Assembly: GCF_900582625.1 (NCBI RefSeq) | Contig: NZ_UTIQ01000241.1 | Span: 434,001-498,000, forward strand | Source: Pseudomonas viridiflava | Lineage (GTDB): Bacteria > Pseudomonadota > Gammaproteobacteria > Pseudomonadales > Pseudomonadaceae | Direction: 5' to 3' | Length of the DNA: 64,000 nucleotides | In this document: piece by piece, positions 1 to 9,164 of the stretch | How the letters are laid out: every line of letters begins with the position of its first letter | Position numbering within the stretch: position 1 is the first letter of the stretch | Position numbers and translations under genes: made by a program | Notes under the pieces: model-generated | What the model saw: only the letters and a program-made list of their open reading frames with translations | Database searches by the model: none | Told to the model about the DNA's origin: nothing

Positions 1-1146
1 CCGCCATTGCAGAAATTGCGCGACGCTTTGACCGACCAGCAACTGTTCCTGGCCGAAGCGCTGCAAGTAGTTGGCCGCCACGTCGGGCTGATTGGCAAAC
101 AGCGCGTGCTCGACGGCCGCGCGCACGTCGCCGTGGCTGGCAAACCATTGGCAGGCGCGCACGTGAGCCTGCGTCGGTGCGGGTGCTGAGCTTTGGCGTT
201 TGAGCACGGCCGCCAGTGGCCGCGACAGGCGGAACCATTCGCCGCAGCTGTCCATGCCGAGAAAAAACATCTGCCGAGCATGCAGTTCTTCAAACAGCTG
301 CGCGCCGCTTTCATCCAATACGTGTTCGCACAGCGCGGCGGAAAACCGCGGCATATGGGCAAGCACCGACAACGCCCGCAGCAAGGTTGGCGACAAGCCG
401 GAGAGCACTTCACGCACGATGTATTCGTGCAGCAACGGCGTACCGGACGCCAAGCGTTCAGGCAGATTCTCGGCGGTGCCTTTGATCAGCAAGAGGCAGG
501 CGCCGGCCACCCAGCCTTCGCTGTTGTGCAGCAATTGCGCGCGCAGTTCGGCGGGCAGATCGAGATGGTGTTGCTCCAGCAAACCGTTTAGTTCGGGTTC
601 TTCCAAGGCCAGCGCCGAGGCGTCCAGTTCCAGCAAGTCACCCTGCAGCATCAGGCGCGGCAGGTTCCAGGCGGGGCGCCGGCGCCCGCCGATCCACCAA
701 CGCAAGGTGTGCGGCGCCTGTTCAAGCAGACGGTCGAGGCAGTCATCCAGCTCGGCGCAGGCTTCGCGCGGGTAGTCGTCGAGCACGATCCACAGCGGTT
801 GCTCGATGCGGCTGAGCAGGCTGCACAACTCGTCGTAGGTGTCGCCCTCCTCCACGGCGCGACCCAGCGCTTTGGCCAGGCGGGCAAGCAGTTCGATGGG
901 CGTGAGGGCGCGGCCGAGCAGGTCAAGCCACACCACTTGGGTGCCGACCGGCGCCTGGCGCACGCATTCGTTGAGCAACACGCTTTTACCAAAACCGGCC
1001 GGTGCGCAAATCAGCGCCAGGCGGCTGTCGCCGGCCAGCAGCGCCTGCACCAGACGCGGACGGGGAAAATGGGCCGCCGGCAAACGCGGCAGCGGACTGT
1101 CGGATAAACGCAGGGGGCGCGGTCCAATCGGGTGGACGTTATGCAT
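1..1146 (-). CDS. MalT-like LuxR-family ATP-dependent regulator (3' end cut by window edge)
   Basis: This is the N-terminal 382 residues of a large signal-transduction ATPase regulator of the MalT/LuxR type, read from an ATG at 1146 to the left edge of the window. The frame stays open throughout. A Walker A motif APAGFGKS lies at residues 48-55, a Walker B-like IVLDDYPRE follows about 85 residues later, and SEGWVAGACLLL is the usual motif of the STAND/MalT winged region. The C-terminal TPR region and LuxR HTH must lie outside the window. It is the third gene of a same-strand set with the DUF1329 and DUF1302 genes, as in the complete paralogous set at 51004-57456, so it probably controls that set in response to a small inducer (inference). 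No inducer can be read from the sequence. Confidence 0.88.
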   Translation of the reverse strand, partial: MHNVHPIGPRPLRLSDSPLPRLPAAHFPRPRLVQALLAGDSRLALICAPAGFGKSVLLNECVRQAPVGTQVVWLDLLGRALTPIELLARLAKALGRAVEEGDTYDELCSLLSRIEQPLWIVLDDYPREACAELDDCLDRLLEQAPHTLRWWIGGRRRPAWNLPRLMLQGDLLELDASALALEEPELNGLLEQHHLDLPAELRAQLLHNSEGWVAGACLLLIKGTAENLPERLASGTPLLHEYIVREVLSGLSPTLLRALSVLAHMPRFSAALCEHVLDESGAQLFEELHARQMFFLGMDSCGEWFRLSRPLAAVLKRQSSAPAPTQAHVRACQWFASHGDVRAAVEHALFANQPDVAANYLQRFGQEQLLVGQSVAQFLQWR

Positions 1147-1236
1147 GGTCGATGCCTCTGCTTTTCTTGTTTTTATTCGGAATCAAATAAGACCCGATCT
1201 TAACCACGCTTAGCTCTGAATGGGGCCCTGCAGACG

Positions 1237-1263
1237 AAAAAGGCGACCCGCGGGCCGCCTTAT
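1237..1263 (-). terminator. Rho-independent terminator after DUF1329 gene A
   Basis: On the minus strand a GC stem (AAGGCGGCC / GGTCGCCTT, one imperfect pair, CGC loop) is followed by a run of T. It lies about 110 bp after the DUF1329 stop and before the LuxR gene start, so the regulator is probably transcribed separately. Confidence 0.75.
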
Positions 1264-1370
1264 TCATACACCTTAGCGGTGGTCATCAAGCGCTGTTATT
1301 GGCGTGCGTTGGGCTTCGCGGCGCTCACCGAACGCGGACCGGCCCAACCTACGTCCAATTGTTTCAACGC

Positions 1371-2738
1371 TTAACGAACGCCCGCGTTACGCAAGGCTGC
1401 CGGGGTGTAGTCGGTGGCCGAGGTTTTGATGCCGTATTCAACCGAGCGTTTTTCTTCGTTCATCATGCCGATGGCCAGGTAACGGCCAGCGATGATGTCG
1501 TAGAGCGCCTCGTAGGCATAAGCCGGAGCCTGCGCCACGAATTGCTGGTACAGGAACGCTTCGCCTACGCGCCACAGTTGGCCACGGCCGTCATACAGCT
1601 CCGAAGCGGCGATTTGCCAGGAGTCTTCGTCGACGTAGAACTTACGTTTGCCATAGATGTTGCGCTCGCCGCTTTTCAGGGTCGCTTCCACTTCCCATAC
1701 GCGGTGCAACTCGTAGCGGGCCAGGTCGGAATTGGTGTGGCCAGCTTTGAGGATGTCGGCGTATTTCACGTCCGGCGATTGCAGCTTGAAGTTGTTGTAC
1801 GGGATGTACATTTCTTTCTTGCCGATCAACTTCCAGTCGTAGCGGTCAGGAGCACCGTTGAACATGTCGAAGTTGTCCGAGGTACGTAGACCGTCCGAGG
1901 CGGTGCCTGGGCCGTCATACGAAACCTGCGGCGCACGACGTACGCGACGCTGACCGGCGTTGTAGATCCACGCCATGCGCGGCTCGGCAACTTGGTCGAG
2001 CGAATCGTGTACCAGCAGCACGTTACCGGCCAGACGCGCGGGCTCGGTCACTTGCTGTTTGAAGAACAACAGGGCGTTTTCCGCTTTGGCCGGATCCAGA
2101 CCAGGCATACCCGCCGGGAACGACACCTCGTCGGTGAAGTGCACCAGGGTGTAGCTGCCGTTGGTTTGCGGCGTGGCCTGCACGATGTTGCGGCGCAGGT
2201 TGCCACCGCGATAACGGGTGATGTGGTTCCAGACCACTTCCAGGCCGTTCTGCGGAATCGGGAAGGCGTAGTAGCGGCTGTCGGTGAAGTTTTTCAGGCC
2301 GTTACCGCCTTCGAGCAGCACGGTTTTTTCGGCGCTGATCTTGGCTGCTTTGTTGATCTCTTCCGGCACGCTGGTGGTGCGGTGAGTCGGGTAAACCGGC
2401 ATTTTGTAGGTGTCGGGATAACGCTTGAACATCGCCAGTTGGCCAGCCGAGAGTTTGGCTTTGTACTGGTCGAGGTTGGCAGCGGTAATCACGAACAGGG
2501 GCTTTTCGCTGGCGAACGGATCGCTGACAAAACCACCGCTGTTTACGGCAGCAGCGTTCTTCGCCAAACCACCGTTCCACTCCGGAATGCTGCCATCGGC
2601 GTTACCCGCTTTCTCACCGCCCAGTGGCGTGAGCGTGGTGCCGAGCTTGGCCACTTCGGCGGCCGGTACGGCAGCCAACACGCTGCTGGCAAGCAGCGAA
2701 AGAGCCAGGGCACCCAACAGATTTTTCGTTGTTTTCAT
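1371..2738 (-). CDS. DUF1329 domain outer-membrane-associated protein (module A)
   Basis: The product has 455 residues and begins with a clear signal peptide ending near SSVLAA, so it is exported. The mature protein matches the DUF1329 family (LolA/LolB-like fold, often annotated as outer membrane lipoprotein-sorting protein), including AKLGTTLTPLGGEKAGNADG near the N-terminus and repeated blocks shared with its paralogue at 54152-55528 such as RRVRRAPQVSYDGPGTA. There is no lipobox cysteine, so it is probably periplasmic. It starts 37 bp after the DUF1302 gene and is surely co-transcribed with it. Family knowledge links DUF1329 and DUF1302 pairs to handling hydrophobic substrates at the outer membrane. 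The biochemical role is not established. Confidence 0.9.
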   Translation of the reverse strand: MKTTKNLLGALALSLLASSVLAAVPAAEVAKLGTTLTPLGGEKAGNADGSIPEWNGGLAKNAAAVNSGGFVSDPFASEKPLFVITAANLDQYKAKLSAGQLAMFKRYPDTYKMPVYPTHRTTSVPEEINKAAKISAEKTVLLEGGNGLKNFTDSRYYAFPIPQNGLEVVWNHITRYRGGNLRRNIVQATPQTNGSYTLVHFTDEVSFPAGMPGLDPAKAENALLFFKQQVTEPARLAGNVLLVHDSLDQVAEPRMAWIYNAGQRRVRRAPQVSYDGPGTASDGLRTSDNFDMFNGAPDRYDWKLIGKKEMYIPYNNFKLQSPDVKYADILKAGHTNSDLARYELHRVWEVEATLKSGERNIYGKRKFYVDEDSWQIAASELYDGRGQLWRVGEAFLYQQFVAQAPAYAYEALYDIIAGRYLAIGMMNEEKRSVEYGIKTSATDYTPAALRNAGVR

Positions 2739-2775
2739 TGTTCTTGTAGTCCTCTGTTATTTCCGCAAGCAATTC

Positions 2776-4578
2776 TTAGAAGTTCACGCCAACGCTGAGG
2801 GCCAGGAAGTCACGGTCGGTGAGTACGTTGTAATCGCCGCCGAAGAAGTTGGTGTACGAAATACCCGCGGTGTAGGTGTTGCGGTACTCGGCATCCAGAC
2901 CAATGCTCGCGGCCTTAGCGCCTTCGTTGAATACCGGCCCATAACCATCGACATCATGGGACCAGGACACGTTCGGTTTGAGGTTCACACCGGCGAACAC
3001 GTCGCTGTAATCCCAGATGGCGCGAGCGCGGTAACCCCACGAGGTATTGGTGTAGTAGCCGTGATCGCCGCCCTGGAGTTGGTTTCCGAAGGTGGAATCG
3101 CGGCCGTAACGCAGCTCATCAATGTGTTCCAGACCACCGATGGAGTTCGCGCCGATTTCGCCCACGACCGTTATCCGATCTGCGCCCATGACCTGGTCGA
3201 AGAAGTGGGTGAAGGTGGTTTGGATCTGGGTGACTTCTTTGCGGTTGTAGCCGCGGTGATCGTCGCCTGCAACGGAAAGCGCAGCGGCGCGGCCTGCGGG
3301 ACCGCCACCAGCGCCGAAAAATGGAGCCAGAACTCCCGATGCAGCCAAAGGCGTCATGTCGTTGGTGTTGATCTGCAACGGCATGTTCGGCCGATAGCTG
3401 ATTTCGCCGGACCACGCGGTGCCGGTTGGCAACGTGGTGGAGAAGCTCAGGCCGTAAAGCTGAATGTCCTCAGGGTATTCGAAGTAGTACTTGCCGGTGC
3501 CCAGTAGAACAGGCGTCGCCAAGGTCGACGAAAACACTGGGAATGCCCGAGTGATATCAGCTGCGTTGGCATTTTGGATGCCCAGAAACGGCGTACGGCT
3601 GTGGTAGTTCATGAAGTACGCGCCGTACTCAGTCTCGTCCCCTTGCCAACGCAACGCCGCGCCCCACTGGCCGCCGTCGCGAGGATCGCGATCACCGCCG
3701 CGTGGAACCATCAGGCCCTGATCGTTGATATCGATATCAATACCGAGAGCACGCAAGGTGCCTTGCGCTAGCGGTCCCTGTAAGTTGGCAACCGTTGCCG
3801 CGTCCAGCACTCGATAGTTGGTATCGCAGCCTTCTTGCAACACATCAGTGCTGGAGAAGAAGGTGCCGCAGTTATCCACCACGGTCTGGTCCCATTCCAA
3901 CTGATAGAACGCTTCTGCAGACAGGTTCTCGGTGATGCTCTGCGATACGTAGAACATGTTGACCGGAATCAGACCTTCCTTGACCTCTGCACCCGGACGG
4001 CGGAACGCAGACACATCTACCGGGTTAATGGAGTTGATACCGTTCTGGATGAAGGTACTTTCACCCCAACTGACAACCTGCTTACCGAGACGCACGCTGC
4101 CTGGCTGATCGGCGATGGCGTAGTTGTGGTAGGCGAAGGCATCAAGCAATTGATAACCGGATGACTTGGCGCCCATTTTAGCGTGGTCGTCATCGATATC
4201 AGCGTACTCGCGACTTTCATCCTTGAGCTCGAAGTCATACCAGTACTTGCCGCGCAGGAAGACGCCGGTGTCACCGTATTTCAGCTCAAGGTCGTGAATG
4301 CCTTTGAAAATTTTCGAGAAGGTTTTGTCCCTTCTGAAATTCATCCGACCGTCATCGTTAGTCTGAGTAAAGGCGTTGCCACCGTTGGCATTACCGATGT
4401 AGTCCTGATTGGCCTTAGCAGTAGACCAGCTAGCACCAAGCGACAGCGAAGAGTCGAACTGCCCCTCGATCTCCCCAATATTGAAATTCACCGCGTGAGC
4501 CTGGGCGCAGGTGCCCAATGCGATCGCGATTGCCAGAGTCTTTGGCTGGAACAGTCCGGGCCTTTTTGTTGTTGTCAT
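2776..4578 (-). CDS. DUF1302 family outer-membrane beta-barrel protein (module A)
   Basis: The product has 600 residues. A signal peptide ends at ...CAQAHA (about residue 29), there is a long beta-rich body, and the C-terminus is LALSVGVNF. That terminal phenylalanine is the signature BAM recognises on outer-membrane barrels. Blocks such as RLGKQVVSWGESTFIQNGI and NPVDVSAFRRPGAEVKEG are shared almost word for word with the paralogue at 55555-57456. A cysteine pair (DNCGTFF ... EGCDTN) is also conserved between the two. It is the first gene of a two-gene unit with the DUF1329 gene. A transport or substrate-capture role is inferred from topology and neighbours, not shown. Confidence 0.9.
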   Translation of the reverse strand: MTTTKRPGLFQPKTLAIAIALGTCAQAHAVNFNIGEIEGQFDSSLSLGASWSTAKANQDYIGNANGGNAFTQTNDDGRMNFRRDKTFSKIFKGIHDLELKYGDTGVFLRGKYWYDFELKDESREYADIDDDHAKMGAKSSGYQLLDAFAYHNYAIADQPGSVRLGKQVVSWGESTFIQNGINSINPVDVSAFRRPGAEVKEGLIPVNMFYVSQSITENLSAEAFYQLEWDQTVVDNCGTFFSSTDVLQEGCDTNYRVLDAATVANLQGPLAQGTLRALGIDIDINDQGLMVPRGGDRDPRDGGQWGAALRWQGDETEYGAYFMNYHSRTPFLGIQNANAADITRAFPVFSSTLATPVLLGTGKYYFEYPEDIQLYGLSFSTTLPTGTAWSGEISYRPNMPLQINTNDMTPLAASGVLAPFFGAGGGPAGRAAALSVAGDDHRGYNRKEVTQIQTTFTHFFDQVMGADRITVVGEIGANSIGGLEHIDELRYGRDSTFGNQLQGGDHGYYTNTSWGYRARAIWDYSDVFAGVNLKPNVSWSHDVDGYGPVFNEGAKAASIGLDAEYRNTYTAGISYTNFFGGDYNVLTDRDFLALSVGVNF

Positions 4579-4805
4579 GCGGCTCTCCTAGTTGGTGAAA
4601 CTGTGGTGCACCGTACTCAGCGGATGACACGCGGATAAGCGCACGAAGGTTTGATTCTTCGTGTCGCCCAAAAGGATGAATGCCCGCACCATGCGGTCAT
4701 CACAGGGCACCAACACTGGAATGAATGGAGGGGCATTCGGCGAGGCGGGAACTTTTGCAGTTTGTAAGAAAACCAGCGCAAAACTTTGCCTTCGCCACAG
4801 ACCCC

Positions 4806-4869
4806 GTAGGAGCGGCTTTAGCCGCGATGCTTTTGGCTCAAGCGCATCGCGGCTGAAGCCGCTCCTACA
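4806..4869. repeat. Paired REP-like hairpin element
   Basis: Two inverted copies of GTAGGAGCGGCTTTAGCCGCGA face each other across a short spacer. The sequence is characteristic of Pseudomonas intergenic REP doublets. It lies between the DUF1302 promoter region and the SDR gene terminator. Confidence 0.85.
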
Positions 4870-4885
4870 GGTGTGAAATTTGGGC

Positions 4886-4924
4886 AAAAAAAAACCGGCC
4901 CCTCTTAAAGGGGCCGGCTTTTTT
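4886..4924. terminator. Bidirectional terminator, mainly for the SDR gene
   Basis: A perfect stem AACCGGCCCCT / AGGGGCCGGTT-type with A tracts on the left and T tracts on the right. It directly follows the SDR stop on the minus strand and ends that transcript before the DUF1302 promoter. Confidence 0.85.
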
Positions 4925-4936
4925 AGCGAGCAGTGA

Positions 4937-5851
4937 TTACTTGCCGGCGTGTTTCTGCAAATTCGCCATCATCGCTTGCAAGGCTTGCAGGCTGTCTTCG
5001 GGATGGCTGGCGCCTTCGAAGTCGCCGATTTCTTGCCAGTGGGCGGCAACGTCGTCAGCGGTAAAGCCGACTTTCGGATCAAAGCCCGCGCCGTTGCTGC
5101 GCTCCCAACGCACTTTGCCGATCCAGCCGCCGCCTACTTCGTAGAGGCCGGCGGTGTCTTGGCAGTTTTCGCTGCCCAGGTACACCACCAATGGGCTTAC
5201 CAGTTCAGGCTTCAGTTGCTCGAACACTTGCTGGGGAATCAGCCCTTCGGTCATGCGCGTGCCGCCGGTTGGGGCAATGGCGTTGACGAAGATGTTGTTC
5301 TTGCGGCCTTCAATGGCCAGCGTGCGGGTCAGGCCGTACAGGCCGAGCTTGGCCATGCCGTAGTTGGACTGGCCGAAGTTGCCGTAAATGCCCGAGGTGG
5401 ACGAGGTGAAAATCACCCGGCCATAGTTCTGTTCACGCATGTGCGGCCACGCCGCGCGGGTGACCTTATAGGCGCCGGCCACGTGCACTTGGTAAACCAG
5501 GTCCCAGTCGGCGTCTTCCATTTTGTGGAAGGTTTTGTCACGCAGGATGCCGGCGTTGTTGACCACAACGTCGATGCGGCCGAAGGCGTCGAGGGCGTTC
5601 TGCACGATCTTCTCGCCGTCGGTTACCGAGTCGTGGTTGGCCACGGCGGTGCCGCCGGCTTCAACGATTTCAGCCACTACGCGGTCTGCCGCCGAAGCGT
5701 TGGCGCCTTCACCGTGGGTGCTGCCGCCCAGGTCGTTGACCACCACTTTGGCGCCGGCTTTGGCAAATGCCAGGGCGTGCGCGCGGCCAATACCACCGCC
5801 AGCGCCGGTGACGATCACAACCTTGTCTTCAAAACGAACGGACTCGCTCAT
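4937..5851 (-). CDS. Short-chain dehydrogenase (3-hydroxyacyl-CoA dehydrogenase-like SDR)
   Basis: The product has 304 residues. The NAD(P)-binding motif TGAGGGIG is at 15-22, NNAG at 98-101, catalytic Ser at about 150, and Tyr164/Lys168 in YGMAK. The C-terminal half is longer than in small SDRs and resembles the dehydrogenase unit of peroxisomal multifunctional enzyme type 2 (GGGWIGKVRWERS block), which oxidises 3-hydroxyacyl-CoA. The start is at 5851, after AGGAG; the frame extends upstream without a better start. It lies on the same strand as the DUF1302/DUF1329 pair but is separated by a terminator. A role in beta-oxidation of an unusual acyl chain is plausible; the substrate is unknown. 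Confidence 0.87.
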   Translation of the reverse strand: MSESVRFEDKVVIVTGAGGGIGRAHALAFAKAGAKVVVNDLGGSTHGEGANASAADRVVAEIVEAGGTAVANHDSVTDGEKIVQNALDAFGRIDVVVNNAGILRDKTFHKMEDADWDLVYQVHVAGAYKVTRAAWPHMREQNYGRVIFTSSTSGIYGNFGQSNYGMAKLGLYGLTRTLAIEGRKNNIFVNAIAPTGGTRMTEGLIPQQVFEQLKPELVSPLVVYLGSENCQDTAGLYEVGGGWIGKVRWERSNGAGFDPKVGFTADDVAAHWQEIGDFEGASHPEDSLQALQAMMANLQKHAGK

Positions 5852-5978
5852 ATCAAACTCCTGTGGCAGATAGCAGAACATGCGATGGCGCCGAGTGTCG
5901 CGGAGCGCGGCGGCGGCCACAAGAAAAGCGGCCGGGGCTGAATGGCGCGCAATAACGGTGGGGCATGATTCGCGCCGC

Positions 5979-6533
5979 TCACTGCCGCCCCGGTGCCGGT
6001 GCCGGACACGTTGGCGAGACGACGGCGGGCGGCTCAACGCGGGTGTAGCGATAGGTGACATCGCGGTCTGGCGCGCCGCCGGCAATGATAAGGAACATGC
6101 CGAAACTGCTGGTGTGCACCGTAGCGGCCAGTTGCTCGGGGGCGCTCAGTGCGAGCGTTACGTCACGCGCGTTATGGCCCCAGGCGATAACCGGAATGCC
6201 GTTGAAGTCGCTGTCGGAGAACTGGTATTGGGTGCCGTCGAGATGACCGGCAATGCTGAGTTGCCCGACGCAGCGCCCTTCCCGATGCAGGCGCACGGTG
6301 AGCTGTTGGTCGGCGTCGATGTGCAATTGAACCAGGCCGGCGGTGGCCGGCGCGTCGTTAACCGGAAAATTGGCGCGACTGGCCAACAGCGGCCAAAGCC
6401 CCGGCGCGAACTGTGGATTACCCAGCGGCTGCTGGGCATACCAGCCTTCAAACAGCGGCGCCTGCTCAGTGGGCGCGCTGCCTGCGCAGCCGCCCAATAG
6501 AAGTGTCGCCGTGAACATCGCTGCCGTGCGCAT
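5979..6533 (-). CDS. Small lipoprotein of unknown function
   Basis: The product has 184 residues. The N-terminus MRTAAMFTATLLLGGCAGS is a lipoprotein signal with lipobox LGGC, and the start has a good GGGAGG ribosome site. The body has no motif I recognise; it looks beta-rich with an odd glycine/alanine-rich segment (FLIIAGGAPDRD). It follows the alpha/beta hydrolase gene by 25 bp on the same strand, so it is likely the last gene of the aldolase-hydrolase-lipoprotein unit. Function unknown. Confidence 0.75.
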   Translation of the reverse strand: MRTAAMFTATLLLGGCAGSAPTEQAPLFEGWYAQQPLGNPQFAPGLWPLLASRANFPVNDAPATAGLVQLHIDADQQLTVRLHREGRCVGQLSIAGHLDGTQYQFSDSDFNGIPVIAWGHNARDVTLALSAPEQLAATVHTSSFGMFLIIAGGAPDRDVTYRYTRVEPPAVVSPTCPAPAPGRQ

Positions 6534-6558
6534 ATCGCCTCCCGCTAAAAGTCAGCGG

Positions 6559-7455
6559 CTAGGCTACCGCAGCTCCAGCGAGGGCGGCGCGAAATGCTTG
6601 GTAATGCTGCAACACTTCCGCAGGCGCCTCGGTTTGCGGGTAATGGCCGATGCCTTGCAGCAGCACGGTGTCCGGTTGCGGGATCAGCTCGCGGTAGCGC
6701 GCCACCATGTGGGCGCCGGAGATCGGATCCACGGCGCCATCGATTACCCGCAGCGGCAAACCGCCCTTCTGCATCGCCGCCACCCAACGGTCGCGCTGTT
6801 GCCGGCGCTCGGGGATGTAATGAATCAAACGATGCATCACCGCCGGGCCGTTGTTATGGGCGATCAGGCTGTAGAAGTCGTCCAGTTCCTGCTCGCTAGG
6901 CTGGGTGTTGGGCCCGAAAACCTTGGCGAAACTTTCCGCCAACTTCTGCCGACCGAACATCCGGCCAATCAGCGGCCCGAGCGGACTCAACAGCAGCTTT
7001 TGCACGAGCACCGGGCGATGGGTTTCCGGGAACAAGCCGCCGTTAAGGAACACGCACGAGGCCAGGCGAATTCGCCCTTCGTGGTGCCGCGCCACCAGCT
7101 CCTGCGCCACGCTGTCGCCGTAATCGTGAGCCAGCACGTGCACTGGCGCGTCGATGTTCAACTGGCGCAGCAGCGCCTGTTGAATATCGGCCTGTTGCAC
7201 CAAGCGGTAATCGTGGCCTCGGGGCTTGGCCGAATCGCCAAAGCCGAGCATGTCGCAGGCGATCACCTGATAGCGCTGAGCCAAGGTGTTCCACAGGTAA
7301 TGCCAGTCCCAGCTGGCCGTGGGGAAACCGTGGATCAACAGCAACGGCTCGCCGCGCCCTGCCGTCCAATAGGCAATTTTGTGACTCTCAAAGGTCAGGC
7401 TCTTCGCCTGCGCGCGCCAGTCGCGCAGGGGAATGCCGGCGAGGGCCGGCGTCAT
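6559..7455 (-). CDS. Alpha/beta hydrolase with aspartate nucleophile (MEST / epoxide-hydrolase-like)
   Basis: The product has 298 residues from the ATG at 7455, which overlaps the stop of the preceding aldolase-type gene (TGATG). That overlap, rather than an upstream in-frame start, fixes the start. The oxyanion motif is HGFPTASW, and the nucleophile elbow is AHDYGDS with Asp111 in place of Ser. The acid is probably Asp in DGAVDPISG and the base His in GIGHYPQTEAP. An Asp nucleophile is typical of epoxide hydrolases and haloalkane dehalogenases; the HDYGD form is also seen in MEST-type hydrolases. It probably opens an epoxide or cleaves an activated C-X bond. The substrate is unknown. Confidence 0.87.
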   Translation of the reverse strand: MTPALAGIPLRDWRAQAKSLTFESHKIAYWTAGRGEPLLLIHGFPTASWDWHYLWNTLAQRYQVIACDMLGFGDSAKPRGHDYRLVQQADIQQALLRQLNIDAPVHVLAHDYGDSVAQELVARHHEGRIRLASCVFLNGGLFPETHRPVLVQKLLLSPLGPLIGRMFGRQKLAESFAKVFGPNTQPSEQELDDFYSLIAHNNGPAVMHRLIHYIPERRQQRDRWVAAMQKGGLPLRVIDGAVDPISGAHMVARYRELIPQPDTVLLQGIGHYPQTEAPAEVLQHYQAFRAALAGAAVA

Positions 7456-8237
7456 CACGCGCTGTAGCCCGGATTTTGTTGATCCAGTTTGCGCAACAGC
7501 GCCGGCCACGCCAGCGAGCCGCCCATGCCTTGGGAGGTTTTCATCACGCCCTGCACCATGGCTTTGGCGCCGTCGAGAATTTGCTGCGGAATGTGGATCA
7601 GCTCGGCGCCGCCGCTTTGCGCCATCACTTGCACTTCGCAGGCGCGCTGCAGGGTGAACATCATCAGGAAGGCGTCGGCAATACTGGATGAGCAGGTCAT
7701 CAGGCCGTGGTTGGGCAGAATCATGAAATTGCTGTCGCCCAGGTCCGCTTGTAGCCGCGCCTTCTCTTCGTGGTTCAGCGCCACACCTTCGTAGCCGTGA
7801 TACGACAGGCTCGACAGCACGAACAGCGACTGCTGTGACAGCGGCAGCAACCCTTGTTTCTGAGCCGACACGGCAATGCCGGCGGCGGTATGGGTGTGGA
7901 TCACGCAGCCGACGTCGTGACGCACTTCGTGCACGGCGCTGTGGATGGTGTAGCCGGCCGGGTTGATTTCGTACGGGCTGTCCATTTTCTTCACGCCGTC
8001 GAGGTCAACCTTTACCAGGCTGGAGGCGGTGATCTCATGGAACATCAAGCCAAACGGGTTGATGAGGAATTCTTCGGTGCCCGGCACCTTGGCCGAGATG
8101 TGGGTGAAGATCAGGTCGTCCCAGCCGTGCAGGGCGATAAGGCGGTAGCAGGCCGCGAGGTCGACACGGGCCTGCCACTCGGCGGCGGACACCTGGTCTT
8201 TGACGTTCGGTACGGATTTGATTTGCGCAGCGGTCAC
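7455..8237 (-). CDS. Class II aldolase/adducin family protein
   Basis: The product has 260 residues. The zinc-binding set typical of the family is visible: HTHTAAGIAVS, NHGLMTCSSS and an upstream THISAKVPG region. There are two in-frame GTG codons (8246 and 8237) and no ATG. The second has GAGGT at a workable distance, so I use it. It is translationally coupled to the Asp-nucleophile hydrolase (1-nt overlap). Members act as aldolases or epimerases on sugar phosphates or, in catabolic clusters, on small hydroxy-keto acids. Which applies here cannot be read. Confidence 0.87.
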   Translation of the reverse strand: MTAAQIKSVPNVKDQVSAAEWQARVDLAACYRLIALHGWDDLIFTHISAKVPGTEEFLINPFGLMFHEITASSLVKVDLDGVKKMDSPYEINPAGYTIHSAVHEVRHDVGCVIHTHTAAGIAVSAQKQGLLPLSQQSLFVLSSLSYHGYEGVALNHEEKARLQADLGDSNFMILPNHGLMTCSSSIADAFLMMFTLQRACEVQVMAQSGGAELIHIPQQILDGAKAMVQGVMKTSQGMGGSLAWPALLRKLDQQNPGYSA

Positions 8238-8363
8238 GGCGGTCACCTCGGTTGTTTTTGTTTTCAGTGCCGGTGAGTCTAGCGAGGGATGGCGGGGGCG
8301 GTAGTCGCTCTGGCAGCCAGCTTAGTGGCCTTGTGGGTCAGCGCGCGGAGCATGGGATTAAAA

Positions 8364-8477
8364 CCCTCACCCCAACCCTCTCCCGCAAGCGGGCAGAGGG
8401 AGCCGACCGTGTATCGCGCGGCAAGCTGCGATTGGCTCCCCTCTCCCGCCTGCGGGAGAGGGGCTGGGGGTGAGGGA
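8364..8477. repeat. Inverted-repeat element CCCTCACCCCAACCCTCTCCC...GGGGTGAGGG
   Basis: The outer arms CCCTCACCCC and GGGGTGAGGG, and inner CCCTCTCCCGC / GGGAGAGGGG arms, form a ~114-bp palindromic element. A sister copy lies at 48132-48246 and a short inner-arm copy at 37203-37230. It sits between the convergent-side end of the flavodoxin gene and the aldolase-type gene start. Confidence 0.8.
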
Positions 8478-8488
8478 GTCTTGCGGGC

Positions 8489-8941
8489 TCAGGCCTTTAG
8501 CGCTTCAACAAACCCGGCCAACCACGGCTCGGCATCCGTCTCCGGCGTCACGCTCTCGCTGGCATCCAGGCGCAGCATGTCTTGCACTTCACGAAGGCCC
8601 AACTCAGCGAACAGCTCACGCATTTGCTCACCGCCGCCACAGAACGTGTCGCCATAGCTGGCGTCGCCCAAGGCAATCACGGCGCCCGGCAGGCCGCGCC
8701 AGTTCGGCAGTTCGTCGCGGATGGCGTAGTACAGCGGTTGCAGGTTGTCGGGCAGCTCGCCCATGCCGGTGGTGGAAGTCACTCCCAGAAAGGCGTCGGG
8801 GGCAAAGGCTTTGAGGTCATCCAGCGTGGCGCGCGGGTTGTGCCAGGTTTCGAAGCCAGCGGCCTTGAGCAGCTTTTCAGCGTGGCGGGCCACTTCTTCA
8901 GCGGTGCCAAACACCGAACCGGACAAGATCGCAACTTTCAT
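8489..8941 (-). CDS. Flavodoxin (MioC-like)
   Basis: The product has 150 residues. The FMN phosphate loop is SGSVFGTAEEVA at the N-terminus, followed by STTGMGELPDN and GDASYGDTFC, the isoalloxazine-stacking loops of short-chain flavodoxins. It carries electrons between reductases and acceptor enzymes in the cytoplasm. The gene stands alone on the minus strand, divergent from the PilZ-like gene. A GGAG lies about 11 bases before the ATG. Confidence 0.9.
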   Translation of the reverse strand: MKVAILSGSVFGTAEEVARHAEKLLKAAGFETWHNPRATLDDLKAFAPDAFLGVTSTTGMGELPDNLQPLYYAIRDELPNWRGLPGAVIALGDASYGDTFCGGGEQMRELFAELGLREVQDMLRLDASESVTPETDAEPWLAGFVEALKA

Positions 8942-9164
8942 TTATTTATTCGCTCCGTTAGCAGGCTGAAAAAAACGCCGAGCATTATGCCTGAGCCATG
9001 TCGCGATCAGTCTCGAACGTCGGTAAAAGACTGCGTAACAGACGCCTGCTCGCCGTTTGTCGGAAAGCCTGACGCTTTCACTAATAAAGCCTATACGGCG
9101 TTGTCCCACCACCGACGCATCTGGCCCATCTGATTGCCCTTCGTGTAGTACTGGAGCATCTGCC

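Noticed and set aside
1299..1889. Plus-strand open frame over the DUF1329 gene
   Set aside because: The minus-strand DUF1329 product has signal peptide and family motifs across the same bases, so this is a shadow frame.
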